Positions 10,264-20,873 of a DNA stretch of 64,000 nt are shown in pieces (positions within the stretch are counted from its first letter, which is position 1; every line of letters starts with the position of its first letter). The notes under the pieces are model-generated. The model saw only the letters and a list, made by a program, of their open reading frames with translations. It was not told the origin of the DNA and searched no databases. This DNA is from an uncultured Caulobacter sp. (GTDB lineage Bacteria > Pseudomonadota > Alphaproteobacteria > Caulobacterales > Caulobacteraceae): the NCBI GenBank assembly GCA_913776195.1, contig CAJYMH010000031.1, forward strand, positions 1 to 64,000. Reading direction: 5' to 3'. The position numbers and the translations under genes are program-made.

Positions 10264-10787
10264 AGCGCCTGATCCCGATCGCGATCGCCGCCGTCTTCTG
10301 CGCCTCGCCGGCCGTGGGCGAGACGCGGATTTTCTCGTACGACCCAGTTTCGGCGGACGCCAAGCGGCTGACCGGCACGGGCCTGACCTTCCTGTTCGAG
10401 ACCCGTCTTCTGGGCGGCGGCAAGGTTCGCAAGATCATGGCCACGGCGGTCCCGGCCGCGGCCGAGGTTAAGTCCGTAGGCGCCGGCGCCCTGGGCAAGG
10501 GCGCGTCGATCGGGCCGGGCGAGATCTACGAGATCAACGCCGAAAAGGCCCAGGGGAAGGTCTATGTCCGCGCCTTTTGCCCCGGCTCGACCAAGGCCTG
10601 GCTGGCCGTGGGCGATCTGCGCCACGGCCGCGACCTGAAGGTTCAGGTGCTCGGCGACGATCCGGCCGGCGGTCCCGCCCGCACCTGCGCCGAGATGGAG
10701 TTCGCTTATCGGGGCGAGTGGCGGCTGGGGGCCGGTACGCGGCCCGATCCCTTCGAGGACGCTTTCGACAGCAGTTTGCGGTACTGA
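10260..10787 (+). CDS. hypothetical secreted protein
   Basis: Signal peptide MKRLIPIAIAAVFCASPAVG; ATGA overlap with the preceding gene. Confidence 0.7.
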   Translation: MKRLIPIAIAAVFCASPAVGETRIFSYDPVSADAKRLTGTGLTFLFETRLLGGGKVRKIMATAVPAAAEVKSVGAGALGKGASIGPGEIYEINAEKAQGKVYVRAFCPGSTKAWLAVGDLRHGRDLKVQVLGDDPAGGPARTCAEMEFAYRGEWRLGAGTRPDPFEDAFDSSLRY

Positions 10788-10832
10788 GCGAACGCGGGTT
10801 AGCCTCGCTTCGACGAATGTTCGGGGGCGGGG

Positions 10833-12200
10833 ATGCGAGTGTTCCGAAACGCGTTGATGGCGGCTTTCCTGGTGCTCGCCGCGCCGGCCGCGGCCCAGGC
10901 GCCCAAGGCCGAGATCGACGCGATCATCCGTGAGGTGCTGGCGGAAAGCCGATCGCCTTCGGCTTCCGTCGCCGTGGTGCAGGAGGGGCGTCTGGCCCAC
11001 CTCGCCGCGTTCGGCCAGGCTCGGCTTGAGCCGCCGGTCGCCGCCACGACCGAGACCCGTTACGGGATCGCCTCGGTCTCCAAGCAGTTCACCGCCGCCT
11101 CGATCCTGCTGCTGGCCGAGGACGGCGAACTCAGCCTTGACGATCCGGTGGGGCGCTATGTTCCGGGCCTGACGGACGGGGACAGGATCACCCTTCGCCA
11201 CGTCCTCAACAACGTGTCGGGCTATACGGACTACTGGCCGCAGGATTTCGTCTTCGCGCGCATGAAGCTGCCGGCAAGCCGCGAGGACATCCTCAATGGC
11301 TGGGCCCGCACCCCGCTCGAATTCCCCACGGGGACCGAGTACCGATACTCCAACACCGGCTTCGTGGTCGCCGGGATGGTGGTCGAGAAGGTCAGCGGCA
11401 AGAGCCTGTTCGCATTCCAGAAGGAGCGCATCTTCGGCCCCCTGCGCATGACCGGGGTGACGGAAAACGACACCGCGCCGCTGAGTTCGCCGGACGCCGC
11501 CAACTACACCCGCCATGCGGCTGGTCCGCTTCGACCCGCCGACAAGGAGGGGCCGGGCTGGCTGTTCGCCGCCGCGCACCTGGCCATGCGGCCGGCGGAC
11601 CTGGCCCTTTGGAACATCAGTCTGATGGATGCCAGCCTGCTGAAGCCCGCCTCGGTCGCGGCCATGACCACGCCCGCGGTTCTGACCAGCGGAGAGCCGA
11701 TTAGCTATGCGCTGGGCCTGCGCGTCTCGGTGCAGGACGGCCGCCGGATCTGGAGCCACGGCGGGGCGTTGTCGGGCGTGCATACAGACAACCGCATCTG
11801 GCCGGACGAGAAGCTGGCGATCAGCGTCATGGTCAACACCGAGGACAATCAGGCCCAGAGCGTCATCGCCGAGCGTCTGGCCTTTCTGCTGCTGCCGTCC
11901 ACGGGTTCGGCCGCGGTGATGCGCGGGCTGCTGGCCGATGCGGCGGCGGGGCGGATCGACCGCTCCCGCCTGACGCCGAACGCCGACGCCTTCTTCACGC
12001 CGCAGGTTCTGGCCGACTACCAGGCCTCGCTGTCGGCGCTCGGCCCGCTGCGGCTACTGCGTCCAACAGGGTCGAGCAAGCGGGGCGGCATGACCTATGC
12101 CGGCTTCGACGCGGTCTATGCGGGCAAGGTGCTGTGGGTCAGCCTGCGCATGACGCCGGACGGCAAGATCGAGCAGTTCATGGCCGGGCCGAAGGTGTGA
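10833..12200 (+). CDS. serine hydrolase, beta-lactamase/penicillin-binding-protein family (class C-like)
   Basis: SVSKQF (SxxK) and YSNTGF (YxN) motifs, signal peptide at the N-terminus. Confidence 0.88.
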   Translation: MRVFRNALMAAFLVLAAPAAAQAPKAEIDAIIREVLAESRSPSASVAVVQEGRLAHLAAFGQARLEPPVAATTETRYGIASVSKQFTAASILLLAEDGELSLDDPVGRYVPGLTDGDRITLRHVLNNVSGYTDYWPQDFVFARMKLPASREDILNGWARTPLEFPTGTEYRYSNTGFVVAGMVVEKVSGKSLFAFQKERIFGPLRMTGVTENDTAPLSSPDAANYTRHAAGPLRPADKEGPGWLFAAAHLAMRPADLALWNISLMDASLLKPASVAAMTTPAVLTSGEPISYALGLRVSVQDGRRIWSHGGALSGVHTDNRIWPDEKLAISVMVNTEDNQAQSVIAERLAFLLLPSTGSAAVMRGLLADAAAGRIDRSRLTPNADAFFTPQVLADYQASLSALGPLRLLRPTGSSKRGGMTYAGFDAVYAGKVLWVSLRMTPDGKIEQFMAGPKV

Positions 12201-12201
12201 C

Positions 12202-13047
12202 ATGGGCGGAGATTTCGACGACGCCGTTCGCGGCGACTTGAGCGACTTTGAACGGTTCGACTTTGACGACGGCCGCTGGTCTCGTCCGGTGTTCAAGAAG
12301 GGCTCCGGTCCCGCCGTCATCGTCATTCACGAGATTCCAGGCCTGCATCCCCAGGTCATCACGTTCGCCAACGATCTGGTCGATTCGGGAATGACCGTCT
12401 TCTGCCCCAGTCTTATGGGCGAGCCGGGGCGGCCCGTGACGCCGAACTACGCGCGGGGCGTGATCCTAAAGACCCTGTGCGTGAGGCGGGAGTTCACCGT
12501 CTGGGCGACCGACCGCTCCAGCCCCATTGTCGACTGGCTGCGGGCCTTGGCGCGCAAGGCCCACGCCGAATGCGGGGGGCCGGGAGTTGGGGCGGTCGGC
12601 ATGTGTTTCACAGGCGGTTTAGCCCTGGCCATGATGACCGAGCCGTCGGTGATCGCGCCGGTCCTGTCGCAGCCGTCGCTGCCGCTGGGAAAGAGGGGGG
12701 CGGCCTCTCTCGGCTGTTCGAAGGACGAGATCGCCTGCGCCCGCAGCCGGTTTGAAGCGGAGGACCTGTCCCTGCTCGGCCTGCGCTTCCACGGCGATCC
12801 GTTCGTGCCGGCGGCGCGCTTCGGCGCCTATCGCCAGGCCTTCGGCGATCGGTTCGAGGCGATCGAGCTGGACCCGGCCTCGGCTCGACAGGGAACCGGC
12901 CGCACGCCGCATTCGGTGCTGTCCACGCACTTGGACCGCACTGACCCGAACGGCCCCACCATGCGGGCCCGCGACCGGGTCGTGGACTTCTTCCGGCAGA
13001 GGCTGGGCGCCGGTCCCGGGGTGGACAGCGGCGGCTCAGAGGCCTAG
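12202..13047 (+). CDS. dienelactone hydrolase family protein
   Basis: VIVIHEIPGLHPQVITFANDLVDSGMTVFCPSLMGEPG and GVGAVGMCFTGGLAL nucleophile elbow. Confidence 0.85.
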   Translation: MGGDFDDAVRGDLSDFERFDFDDGRWSRPVFKKGSGPAVIVIHEIPGLHPQVITFANDLVDSGMTVFCPSLMGEPGRPVTPNYARGVILKTLCVRREFTVWATDRSSPIVDWLRALARKAHAECGGPGVGAVGMCFTGGLALAMMTEPSVIAPVLSQPSLPLGKRGAASLGCSKDEIACARSRFEAEDLSLLGLRFHGDPFVPAARFGAYRQAFGDRFEAIELDPASARQGTGRTPHSVLSTHLDRTDPNGPTMRARDRVVDFFRQRLGAGPGVDSGGSEA

Positions 13048-13117
13048 AAGCGCGCCCTTCCATTTCTCCCCGCGACCGGCGTTCGACCCGCCGGCCGGGC
13101 CAGCAGGCGAAAGCGCC

Positions 13118-13561
13118 ATGAAACGCCACCAGAACAAGGGCGCCCTGACAGGCCCTTCGCAACGCCAGCTCCGCGCGGGCGAGCTGATCCGCCACGCCCT
13201 CGTCGACATCCTCCGCGAGGAGGAGCTTCAAGATGAAGCCCTGCAGGGCGTCTCGGTCACCGTCACCGAGGTGCGGATGAGCCCCGACCTGAAGCACGCC
13301 ATCTGTTTCGTCGAGCCGCTGGGCGCGGGCGTGTCGGGGGCGCCGACCGCCGAGGTCATCAAGGGCCTGAACCGGGTCTCCAAGTTCCTGCGCGGCCGCC
13401 TGGGCCGCAGCATCGACATGAAGTTCACCCCCGCCCTGAAGTTCATCCACGACGAGAGCTTCGACAACGCCGGGGAGATGGAGCGCCTGTTCTCCGATCC
13501 GCGCGTCCAGCAGGACATCCGCCGCCTGAGCGACGTGCTGGGCGACGAGGATGAGGACTGA
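13118..13561 (+). CDS. rbfA: 30S ribosome-binding factor RbfA
   Basis: [46 protein letters not shown]; followed by truB. Start trimmed to MKRHQNKG. Confidence 0.95.
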   Translation: MKRHQNKGALTGPSQRQLRAGELIRHALVDILREEELQDEALQGVSVTVTEVRMSPDLKHAICFVEPLGAGVSGAPTAEVIKGLNRVSKFLRGRLGRSIDMKFTPALKFIHDESFDNAGEMERLFSDPRVQQDIRRLSDVLGDEDED

Positions 13562-14493
13562 TGGCCCGCCGCAAGAAGGGCGAGGCCGTCTCCGGCTGGG
13601 TCAATCTCGACAAGCCCTATGATCTGGGCTCCACCCACGCGGTCAGCCGCGTCCGCCGGGCGTTCAACGCCCAGAAGGCGGGCCACGCCGGCACGCTCGA
13701 TCCCCTGGCCACCGGCATCCTGCCCCTGGCCCTGGGCGAGGCGACCAAGACCGTCCCGTTCCTGATGGACGCGGACAAGACCTATCGCTTCGTCATCGAA
13801 TGGGGCCGCACCACGGCCACCTTCGACCGCGAGGGCGAGACGACGGCCCAGTCCGACGTGCGCCCCACGGTGGAGCAGGTCGAGGCCGCCCTGCCGGCCT
13901 TCGTCGGCGAAATCGATCAGGTTCCGCCCGCCTATTCCGCCATCAAGGTCGACGGCGAGCGCGCCTACGACCTGGCCCGCGAGGGCGTGGAGTTCGAGCT
14001 GAAGACCCGCAAGGTGCGCATCGACGCCCTGTCCGTGGTGGCCGCTCCGGACGCCGATCACGTAGAGCTGGAGATGGATTGCGGCAAGGGCACCTATGTC
14101 CGCGCCGTGGTCCGTGACCTGGCCGACGCGCTCGGCGCCTGCGGCCATGTCAGCCAGCTTCGCCGAACGCGGGTGGGCGCGTTCACCGAGGCGACGGCGA
14201 TATCGCTGGAAACTCTTGAGAATTTCGACTATGACGCGCGTCTGTCGGAGGCATTGCTTCCGGTCGAGACCGCGCTGGACGACATCCCGGCGTTGGCCGT
14301 GACCGAGGAAGACGCCTTCCGGCTTGCCCAGGGACGGCCGATCGTTCTCGTTCCCCGACAGGTAGAAACGCTGAAAGCCCAGCTCACGCCGGGTGATCGC
14401 ACCGTTTCCGCCATGAACGGAGAGAAGATCGTCGCCCTGTGCGAGATGCGCGCCGGACGGCTCAATCCGGTGCGGGTCTTCCAACTCACCTGA
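13561..14493 (+). CDS. truB: tRNA pseudouridine(55) synthase TruB
   Basis: [23 protein letters not shown] motif. Confidence 0.97.
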   Translation: MARRKKGEAVSGWVNLDKPYDLGSTHAVSRVRRAFNAQKAGHAGTLDPLATGILPLALGEATKTVPFLMDADKTYRFVIEWGRTTATFDREGETTAQSDVRPTVEQVEAALPAFVGEIDQVPPAYSAIKVDGERAYDLAREGVEFELKTRKVRIDALSVVAAPDADHVELEMDCGKGTYVRAVVRDLADALGACGHVSQLRRTRVGAFTEATAISLETLENFDYDARLSEALLPVETALDDIPALAVTEEDAFRLAQGRPIVLVPRQVETLKAQLTPGDRTVSAMNGEKIVALCEMRAGRLNPVRVFQLT

Positions 14494-14507
14494 GCGGAGA
14501 CAACCCG

Positions 14508-14777
14508 ATGTCGATCACTGCCGAGCGCAAGACCGCGCTCATTTCCGAACATGCCCGCACGCAAGGTGATACGGGCAGCGCTGAAGTCCAGGTCGCGATC
14601 CTCTCCGAGCGCATCGCCAACCTGACCGAGCACTTCAAGACGCACAAGAAGGACAACCACTCGCGTCGCGGCCTGCTGAAGCTGGTCTCGCAACGCCGGT
14701 CGCTCCTTGATCACCTGAAGAAGTCCGACGAAGGCCGCTACGCGACCCTCATCGAAAAGCTGGGCCTGCGCCGCTAA
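14508..14777 (+). CDS. rpsO: 30S ribosomal protein S15
   Basis: [71 protein letters not shown]. Confidence 0.98.
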   Translation: MSITAERKTALISEHARTQGDTGSAEVQVAILSERIANLTEHFKTHKKDNHSRRGLLKLVSQRRSLLDHLKKSDEGRYATLIEKLGLRR

Positions 14778-14789
14778 GCGCATCCCTTG

Positions 14790-14819
14790 CCGCCCATTCC
14801 CGTCGCCGGGGATGGGCGG
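14790..14819 (+). terminator. strong hairpin between rpsO and pnp
   Basis: CCGCCCATTCCC (14790-14801) / GGGGATGGGCGG (14808-14819). Confidence 0.65.
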
Positions 14820-15009
14820 TCCAGTTTTCGCCATCGGCCTTGGACAGGCTTAGGACGATGGCGCCCGGGACGTTCCCGGTTTGATTATCGAGGGTTCGAA
14901 GCAATCCTCGACAGCCTGTCGATCGGAGAGGATTCCGCCACGCCCGCCGGGCCTGCCGCCCCTGTCCGCCCCCGAGGAAATGGGTCTTCGGGAACCGAAA
15001 GAAGCAAAA

Positions 15010-17154
15010 ATGTTCGATATCAAACGCAAGACCATCGAGTGGGGCGGCAAGACGCTCTCTCTCGAGACCGGCCGCATCGCTCGTCAGGCTGACGGCGCCG
15101 TGCTGGCGACCATGGGCGAAACCGTCGTCCTCGCCACCGCCGTGTTCGCCAAGCAGCAGAAGCCCGGTCAGGACTTCTTCCCGCTCACGGTCAACTATCA
15201 GGAAAAGACCTTCGCCGCCGGCAAGATCCCGGGTGGCTTCTTCAAGCGTGAAGGCCGGCCGTCGGAAAAGGAGACCCTGGTCTCCCGCCTGATCGACCGT
15301 CCGATCCGCCCGCTGTTCGTCAAGGGCTTCAAGAACGAAGTGCAGGTCGTCTGCACCGTACTGCAGCATGACCTGGAGAACGATCCCGACATCCTGGCCA
15401 TGGTCGCGGCGTCCGCCGCCCTGACCCTGTCGGGCGCTCCGTTCATGGGCCCGATCGGCGCCGCGCGCGTCGGCTACATCAATGGCGAATACGTGCTGAA
15501 CCCGACGCTCGACGAGCTGAAGGAAAGCGTCATGGACCTGGTCGTCGCAGGCACCAACGACGCCGTGATGATGGTCGAGTCCGAGATCAAGGAACTGACC
15601 GAAGAAGTCGTCCTCGGCGGCGTCAACTTCGCTCACGCCCAGATGCAGCCGGTGATCGACGCGATCATCGAGCTGGCCGAACACGCCGCCAAGGAGCCGT
15701 TCGATTTCACGCCGGAAGACACCGACGCGATCAAGGCCGAGATGAAGGGCCTCGTGGGCGCGGACATCGCCGCCGCCTACAAGATCCAGAAGAAGCAGGA
15801 CCGCTACGAAGCCATCGGCGCCGCCAAGAAAAAGGCGATCGCGGCCATGGGCCTGTCCGACACCAACCCGGCCGGCGCTGACCCGCAGAAGCTGGCGGGT
15901 GTGTTCAAGGAACTGGAAGCCGACGTCGTTCGTCGCGGCATCCTCGACACCGGCCTGCGCATCGACGGCCGCACCGTCGACAAGGTCCGTCCGATCCTGG
16001 GCGAAGTGGGCATCCTTCCCCGCACCCACGGCTCGGCCCTTTTCACCCGCGGCGAGACCCAGGCCATCGTGGTCGCGACCCTGGGCACCGGCGACGACGA
16101 GCAGTTCATCGACGCCCTGGAAGGCACCTACAAGGAATCCTTCCTGCTGCACTACAACTTCCCGCCCTATTCGGTGGGTGAGACGGGCCGCATGGGCTCG
16201 CCGGGCCGCCGCGAAATCGGCCACGGCAAGCTGGCCTGGCGCGCCATCCGTCCGATGCTGCCGGCCAAGGAAGACTTCCCGTACACGATCCGTCTGGTCT
16301 CCGAGATCACCGAGTCCAACGGCTCGTCCTCGATGGCCACGGTCTGCGGTTCGTCCCTGGCCATGATGGACGCCGGCGTGCCGCTGATCCGTCCGGTCTC
16401 GGGCATCGCCATGGGCCTGATCCTGGAGAAGGACGGCTTCGCCGTGCTGTCCGACATCCTGGGTGACGAAGATCACCTGGGCGACATGGACTTCAAGGTC
16501 GCCGGCACCTCGGAAGGCATCACCAGCCTTCAGATGGACATCAAGATCGCCGGCATCACGCCCGCCATCATGGAACAGGCTCTGAAGCAGGCGAAGGCCG
16601 GCCGCGACCACATCCTGGGCGAGATGAACAAGGCCATGGACGCCCCGCGCGACAGCGTCGGCGACTTTGCCCCGAAGATCGAGACCATCTCGATCCCCAC
16701 CGATAAGATCCGTGAAGTGATCGGTTCGGGCGGCAAGGTGATCCGCGAGATCGTCGAGAAGACCGGCGCCAAGGTCGATATCAGCGACGACGGCACCGTG
16801 AAGGTCTCGGCCTCGGACGGCGCCAAGATCGAAGCCGCCGTGAAGTGGATCAAGTCGATCACGCAGGAAGCGGAAGTCGGCGCGATCTATGACGGCAAGG
16901 TCGTGAAGGTCGTGGACTTCGGCGCCTTCGTGAACTTCTTCGGCGCCAAGGACGGCCTCGTCCACGTCAGCCAAATCAGCAACGAGCGGGTCTCCAAGCC
17001 CAGCGACGTGCTGACCGAAGGCCAGATGGTCAAGGTGAAGCTCCTGGGCTTCGATGATCGCGGCAAGACCAAGCTGTCGATGAAGGTCGTCGATCAGGTG
17101 ACCGGCGAAGACCTGTCGGCCAAGGCCGAAGCCAAGGAAGACGCGGAAGCCTAA
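15010..17154 (+). CDS. pnp: polyribonucleotide nucleotidyltransferase
   Basis: PNPase core plus KH ([25 protein letters not shown]) and S1 domains; start at [14 protein letters not shown]. Confidence 0.97.
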   Translation: MFDIKRKTIEWGGKTLSLETGRIARQADGAVLATMGETVVLATAVFAKQQKPGQDFFPLTVNYQEKTFAAGKIPGGFFKREGRPSEKETLVSRLIDRPIRPLFVKGFKNEVQVVCTVLQHDLENDPDILAMVAASAALTLSGAPFMGPIGAARVGYINGEYVLNPTLDELKESVMDLVVAGTNDAVMMVESEIKELTEEVVLGGVNFAHAQMQPVIDAIIELAEHAAKEPFDFTPEDTDAIKAEMKGLVGADIAAAYKIQKKQDRYEAIGAAKKKAIAAMGLSDTNPAGADPQKLAGVFKELEADVVRRGILDTGLRIDGRTVDKVRPILGEVGILPRTHGSALFTRGETQAIVVATLGTGDDEQFIDALEGTYKESFLLHYNFPPYSVGETGRMGSPGRREIGHGKLAWRAIRPMLPAKEDFPYTIRLVSEITESNGSSSMATVCGSSLAMMDAGVPLIRPVSGIAMGLILEKDGFAVLSDILGDEDHLGDMDFKVAGTSEGITSLQMDIKIAGITPAIMEQALKQAKAGRDHILGEMNKAMDAPRDSVGDFAPKIETISIPTDKIREVIGSGGKVIREIVEKTGAKVDISDDGTVKVSASDGAKIEAAVKWIKSITQEAEVGAIYDGKVVKVVDFGAFVNFFGAKDGLVHVSQISNERVSKPSDVLTEGQMVKVKLLGFDDRGKTKLSMKVVDQVTGEDLSAKAEAKEDAEA

Positions 17155-17187
17155 GTCTCCGCTTCAACCGAAGCTTTGAAATGCAGC

Positions 17188-17215
17188 GGGCGGCCCAGTG
17201 ATGGGCCGCCCGTTT
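17188..17215 (+). terminator. rho-independent terminator of pnp
   Basis: GGGCGGCCC-agtgat-GGGCCGCCC-gtttt. Confidence 0.85.
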
Positions 17216-17244
17216 TGCATTCTGGTCTTCGGCTCGGCTGAGGA

Positions 17245-17616
17245 TCAGTAGGGAATTACGGGCGGCGGGGCCTTGGCCGCGTCGGCGGCGGCTTCAGCTG
17301 GAGCCGGGGCCGGGGGCGCCGGGGCGGTCGGGATCGGCGCGGGGACGGGCGTGGTCTCGGCGGTCTCGACGACCTCCTCCTCCTTCGGCTCCTCCTTGGG
17401 CTTTTCGGCGACCTTCTTGGTCTCGATCAGCGGCGCGCCCAGGGGCACGGCGTCCTTGGCCGGCGCGGCGACCAGGCTGTCAGGCGCGGCGGCGGCCACG
17501 GTGGGCGGTCCCTGGCGCTGGAACGCGCCCTGGACGCCGACGGCGAAGCCGCTGACAGCACAGACGCCGAGGGCGCCGAGGACGAGGGGCAGCTTGTTCT
17601 GAGGCGGGCTCCACAT
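17245..17616 (-). CDS. single-TM, Pro/Ala/Glu-rich hypothetical protein (TonB-stalk-like, no TonB C-terminal domain)
   Basis: MWSPPQNKLPLVLGALGVCAVSGFAVGVQGAF… then EKPKEEPKEEEVVETAETTPVPAPIPTAPAPPAPAP; no recognisable C-terminal domain. Confidence 0.6.
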   Translation of the reverse strand: MWSPPQNKLPLVLGALGVCAVSGFAVGVQGAFQRQGPPTVAAAAPDSLVAAPAKDAVPLGAPLIETKKVAEKPKEEPKEEEVVETAETTPVPAPIPTAPAPPAPAPAEAAADAAKAPPPVIPY

Positions 17617-17686
17617 GGCCGTGAGCCTAATCCGCTCCGCAGTCGTGGAAAAGCGGATGTTGCGCCAACCACACACATCCGCCTTT

Positions 17687-17706
17687 GAGAATGATTATCA
17701 TTGCTC
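17687..17706. promoter_or_regulatory. Fur box
   Basis: GAGAATGATTATCATTGCTC, close to the GATAATGATAATCATTATC consensus, 77 nt upstream of the TonB receptor start. Confidence 0.8.
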
Positions 17707-17782
17707 TGCATGGCCATCGCAAGGTAAGAACGCCTCGCAATCGCAGCGCCTGAGGGGGTTCTGCGGCAATCGGGGATACAAG

Positions 17783-20080
17783 ATGCGTAATATCAATTCG
17801 ACGGGCATCCGCGCCCGGGCCAAGCGCGCCGTGGGTGTCGCGGTCCTGGCCGGAGCCGCTGGCCTGTCTTCCGCCGCCTTCGCCGCCGACGCGGACGTGG
17901 CGGCCGACAACACGACCGAAGTTTCGGGCGTCGATGTCCAGGCCGTGGTCGGTCAGAAGCCGGAATCGCCGAAGTTCACGGGCTCCTTGGTCGACACGCC
18001 CCGTTCGGTCACCGTGATCCCGCAGCAGATCATCGACCAGACCGCCGCCACTTCGCTGCAGGACCTGCTGCGTACGTCGCCGGGCATCACCTTCGGCGCC
18101 GGCGAAGGCGGGCAGCCCCTGGCCGACCGCCCGTTCATCCGCGGCCAGAGCAGCGGCAACAACATCTTTGTCGACAACCTGCGCGACACCGGCGGTCAGA
18201 TCCGCGAAGTCTTCGCCCTGGAGCAGGTCGAGGTCGTGAAGGGCCCGGACGGCGCCTATACCGGGCGGGGTTCAGGCGGCGGCAGCATCAACCTGTCGAC
18301 CAAGAAGCCCAAGCTTGGCACCTTCGTCACCGGTTCGGCCCGCGGCGGCACGGACGACTATCTGCGCGGCGCCATCGACGCCAACTACCAGATCGGCGCG
18401 ACCTCGGCCGTTCGTCTGAATATAATGGGCACGCAGGGCGACGTCCCCGGCCGCGGCGAGGCGGTGGATTTCGAGCGCTTCGGCGTCCTGGCGGCGATCA
18501 GCTACGGCCTGGGCACGGACACCCGCGCCACCGCCAGCTACTATCATCTGGAAAGCGACGACATGCCGGACTACGGCGTGCCGCTGATGACCAAGGTCGC
18601 CGGCTTCCCGCGCACCAAGAGCGGCGTGCTGCCGGTGGGCATGGGCACGTTCTACGGCCTGAAGGCCCGCGACTTCATGAAGACCCAGGCCGACATCGGC
18701 ACGTTCTTCGTGGAGCATGACTTCAACGACAAGATCTCGATCCGCAACGTCTTCCGCTACTCGCAGACGGTGAACGACTACATCGTCACCAACCCAGGCG
18801 ACGGCGGCGCGGCTCAGTTCGTGGCCGGCGAATGGTGGATGAAGCGCGGCACCAAGTCCCGCTGGAACGAGGCGACCACGATCGCCAACATCACCGAGGT
18901 CTATGGAGAGCTAGCCACCGGCGCGCTGACCCACAACTTCGCCGCCGGCGTGGAGCTGAGCAAGGAGGTCAACGACAACGCCTCCTACCTGATCTACACG
19001 ACTGCCGGCGCGGCCTGCCCGACGGGCTTCACCAACAACGTCACTGCGGCCGGCATCGGCGACTGCACCCGCGTATTCGCGCCGAACCCGAACGATCCGT
19101 GGCAGGGGGTGGTCAATCTGGGCCCGACGTCCACGGCGCGCACTCGCTCCGGCGGCCTGTACGCCTTCGACACCATCAGCTTCGGCGAAAAGTGGAAGCT
19201 GAACCTGGGCGGCCGTTACGACGAGTACAACACCAGCGGCGTCAACGCGGCGTCGACCAGCGCCAACGGCGTGGTCACCAGCGTGACCTACACCACGCCC
19301 CGCAAGGGGAACTGGGACTTCTTCAACTACCAAGTCGGCTTGATCTACAAGCCGACCGAGAACAGCAGCGTCTACGTGTCCTACGGCACGGCCTCGACCC
19401 CGCCGACGATCTCGGGCGGCGACCAGAACACTACGTCTGGCGTCGGCACGGGCAACCTGGCCACCGAAATGCTGGAGCCGGAAGAGAGCGAAAGCATCGA
19501 AGCCGGCGTGAAGTGGGCCCTGTTCCGCGACCAGCTGCAGCTGTCGGCCGCTGCCTTCAAGACCAAGCGTGAGAACGCCCAGATCCAGATCGCCGCCGGC
19601 GTCTACGCCCAGGTCGGGGAAGCCGAGGTCCAGGGCGTCGAGCTCGGCGTGTCCGGCAACGTCACCGACAAGTGGCAGGTCTTCGGCGGCTACACCTACA
19701 TGGACAGCGAGCTGGTCCGCGGCGCCTACAACAACGTCAATGTCGGCGATCCGCTGGCCAATACGCCCAAGCACAGCTTCAGCCTGTTCTCGACCTACAA
19801 GGTCCTGGACGCGCTGTCGGTGGGCGGCGGCGCCTACTACGTCTCGAAGAGCTTCGGCGGCAACCAGGGCGGCGCCGGCGGCGGCGGCAACGCCATCTAC
19901 GCTCCGTCGTACTGGCGCTTCGACGCCTTCGCGGCCTACGCGATCAACGAGAAGATCGACGTGCAGCTCAACGTCCAGAACCTGGGCGACGAGAAATACA
20001 TCGCGCGGACTAACGGCGTGCACCACGCCGACTACGGGCCCGGCCGCCAGGCCATCGTGACCCTGAACGTCCGCTACTAG
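17783..20080 (+). CDS. TonB-dependent (catecholate-type) siderophore receptor
   Basis: Plug domain (VTVIPQQIIDQTAATSLQDLLRTSPGITFGAGEGG), barrel, C-terminal aromatic-ending strand; Fur box upstream, piuC downstream. Confidence 0.92.
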   Translation: MRNINSTGIRARAKRAVGVAVLAGAAGLSSAAFAADADVAADNTTEVSGVDVQAVVGQKPESPKFTGSLVDTPRSVTVIPQQIIDQTAATSLQDLLRTSPGITFGAGEGGQPLADRPFIRGQSSGNNIFVDNLRDTGGQIREVFALEQVEVVKGPDGAYTGRGSGGGSINLSTKKPKLGTFVTGSARGGTDDYLRGAIDANYQIGATSAVRLNIMGTQGDVPGRGEAVDFERFGVLAAISYGLGTDTRATASYYHLESDDMPDYGVPLMTKVAGFPRTKSGVLPVGMGTFYGLKARDFMKTQADIGTFFVEHDFNDKISIRNVFRYSQTVNDYIVTNPGDGGAAQFVAGEWWMKRGTKSRWNEATTIANITEVYGELATGALTHNFAAGVELSKEVNDNASYLIYTTAGAACPTGFTNNVTAAGIGDCTRVFAPNPNDPWQGVVNLGPTSTARTRSGGLYAFDTISFGEKWKLNLGGRYDEYNTSGVNAASTSANGVVTSVTYTTPRKGNWDFFNYQVGLIYKPTENSSVYVSYGTASTPPTISGGDQNTTSGVGTGNLATEMLEPEESESIEAGVKWALFRDQLQLSAAAFKTKRENAQIQIAAGVYAQVGEAEVQGVELGVSGNVTDKWQVFGGYTYMDSELVRGAYNNVNVGDPLANTPKHSFSLFSTYKVLDALSVGGGAYYVSKSFGGNQGGAGGGGNAIYAPSYWRFDAFAAYAINEKIDVQLNVQNLGDEKYIARTNGVHHADYGPGRQAIVTLNVRY

Positions 20081-20087
20081 TCTACGG

Positions 20088-20152
20088 GGCGGCGCGGAGC
20101 TCCCTCCCGCGCCGCCTCATGCGCCCCGTCCGATGGCCCTTGGACGGGGCGC
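20088..20152. terminator. two tandem GC-rich hairpins after the TonB receptor
   Basis: GGCGGCGCGG/CCGCGCCGCC (20088-20116) and GCGCCCCGTCC/GGACGGGGCGC (20121-20152). Confidence 0.55.
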
Positions 20153-20192
20153 GCTTCATCTGAGGGCTATCAGCGTTTAAGGCTGTCCGGCC

Positions 20193-20873
20193 ATGATGCT
20201 TCACATCCCCGAGGTTCTGACCAAGGAACAGGTCGCCAAGCTCCGCGCGGTGATCGACGCCGCCGACTGGATCGACGGCAACGCCACCTCCGGCAGCCAG
20301 TCGCGGATGGCCAAGGCCAACCTGCAGCTTCCCGAAGGCTCGCACGCCGCGCGCGACGCGGGCGCCGCCATCCTCGACGCGCTGGAGAAGAGCCCGCTTT
20401 TCGTGGCCGCCGGTCTGCCGCTGAAGGTGTTTCCGCCGCTGTTCAACCATTACGGACCGGGGCAGACCTTCGGCGATCACGTGGACAACTCGATCCGTGT
20501 CGCCCCCGACGGCATGCGCATCCGCAGCGACCTTTCAGCGACCCTCTTCCTGACCGAACCGGAAGACTATGACGGCGGCGAGCTGGTGGTGGACGACACC
20601 TATGGCGTTCATGAGGTCAAGCTGCCGGCCGGCGACCTGATCCTCTATCCCGCCTCCAGCCTGCACCGGGTCGAGCCGGTGACCCGTGGGGCGCGGATCT
20701 CGTCCTTCTTCTGGATTCAGAGTCTGGTGCGCCAGGACGCTCAGCGGGCTCTGCTGTTCGACATGGACGTGGCCATCCAGCGCCTGGCCGGTCAGGTGGG
20801 CGCCAACGATCCGTCCCTGGTCGCCCTGACCGGGACCTACCACAATCTCCTGCGGATGTGGTCCGAGGTCTAG
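20193..20873 (+). CDS. piuC: PKHD-type Fe(II)/2-oxoglutarate dioxygenase (PiuC/YbiX family)
   Basis: [19 protein letters not shown] and [28 protein letters not shown]; next to a TonB siderophore receptor. Confidence 0.9.
   Translation: MMLHIPEVLTKEQVAKLRAVIDAADWIDGNATSGSQSRMAKANLQLPEGSHAARDAGAAILDALEKSPLFVAAGLPLKVFPPLFNHYGPGQTFGDHVDNSIRVAPDGMRIRSDLSATLFLTEPEDYDGGELVVDDTYGVHEVKLPAGDLILYPASSLHRVEPVTRGARISSFFWIQSLVRQDAQRALLFDMDVAIQRLAGQVGANDPSLVALTGTYHNLLRMWSEV

Noticed and set aside
14749-16974. 741-aa minus-strand ORF opposite pnp
   Set aside because: Shadow ORF of PNPase with repetitive mirror-frame composition.
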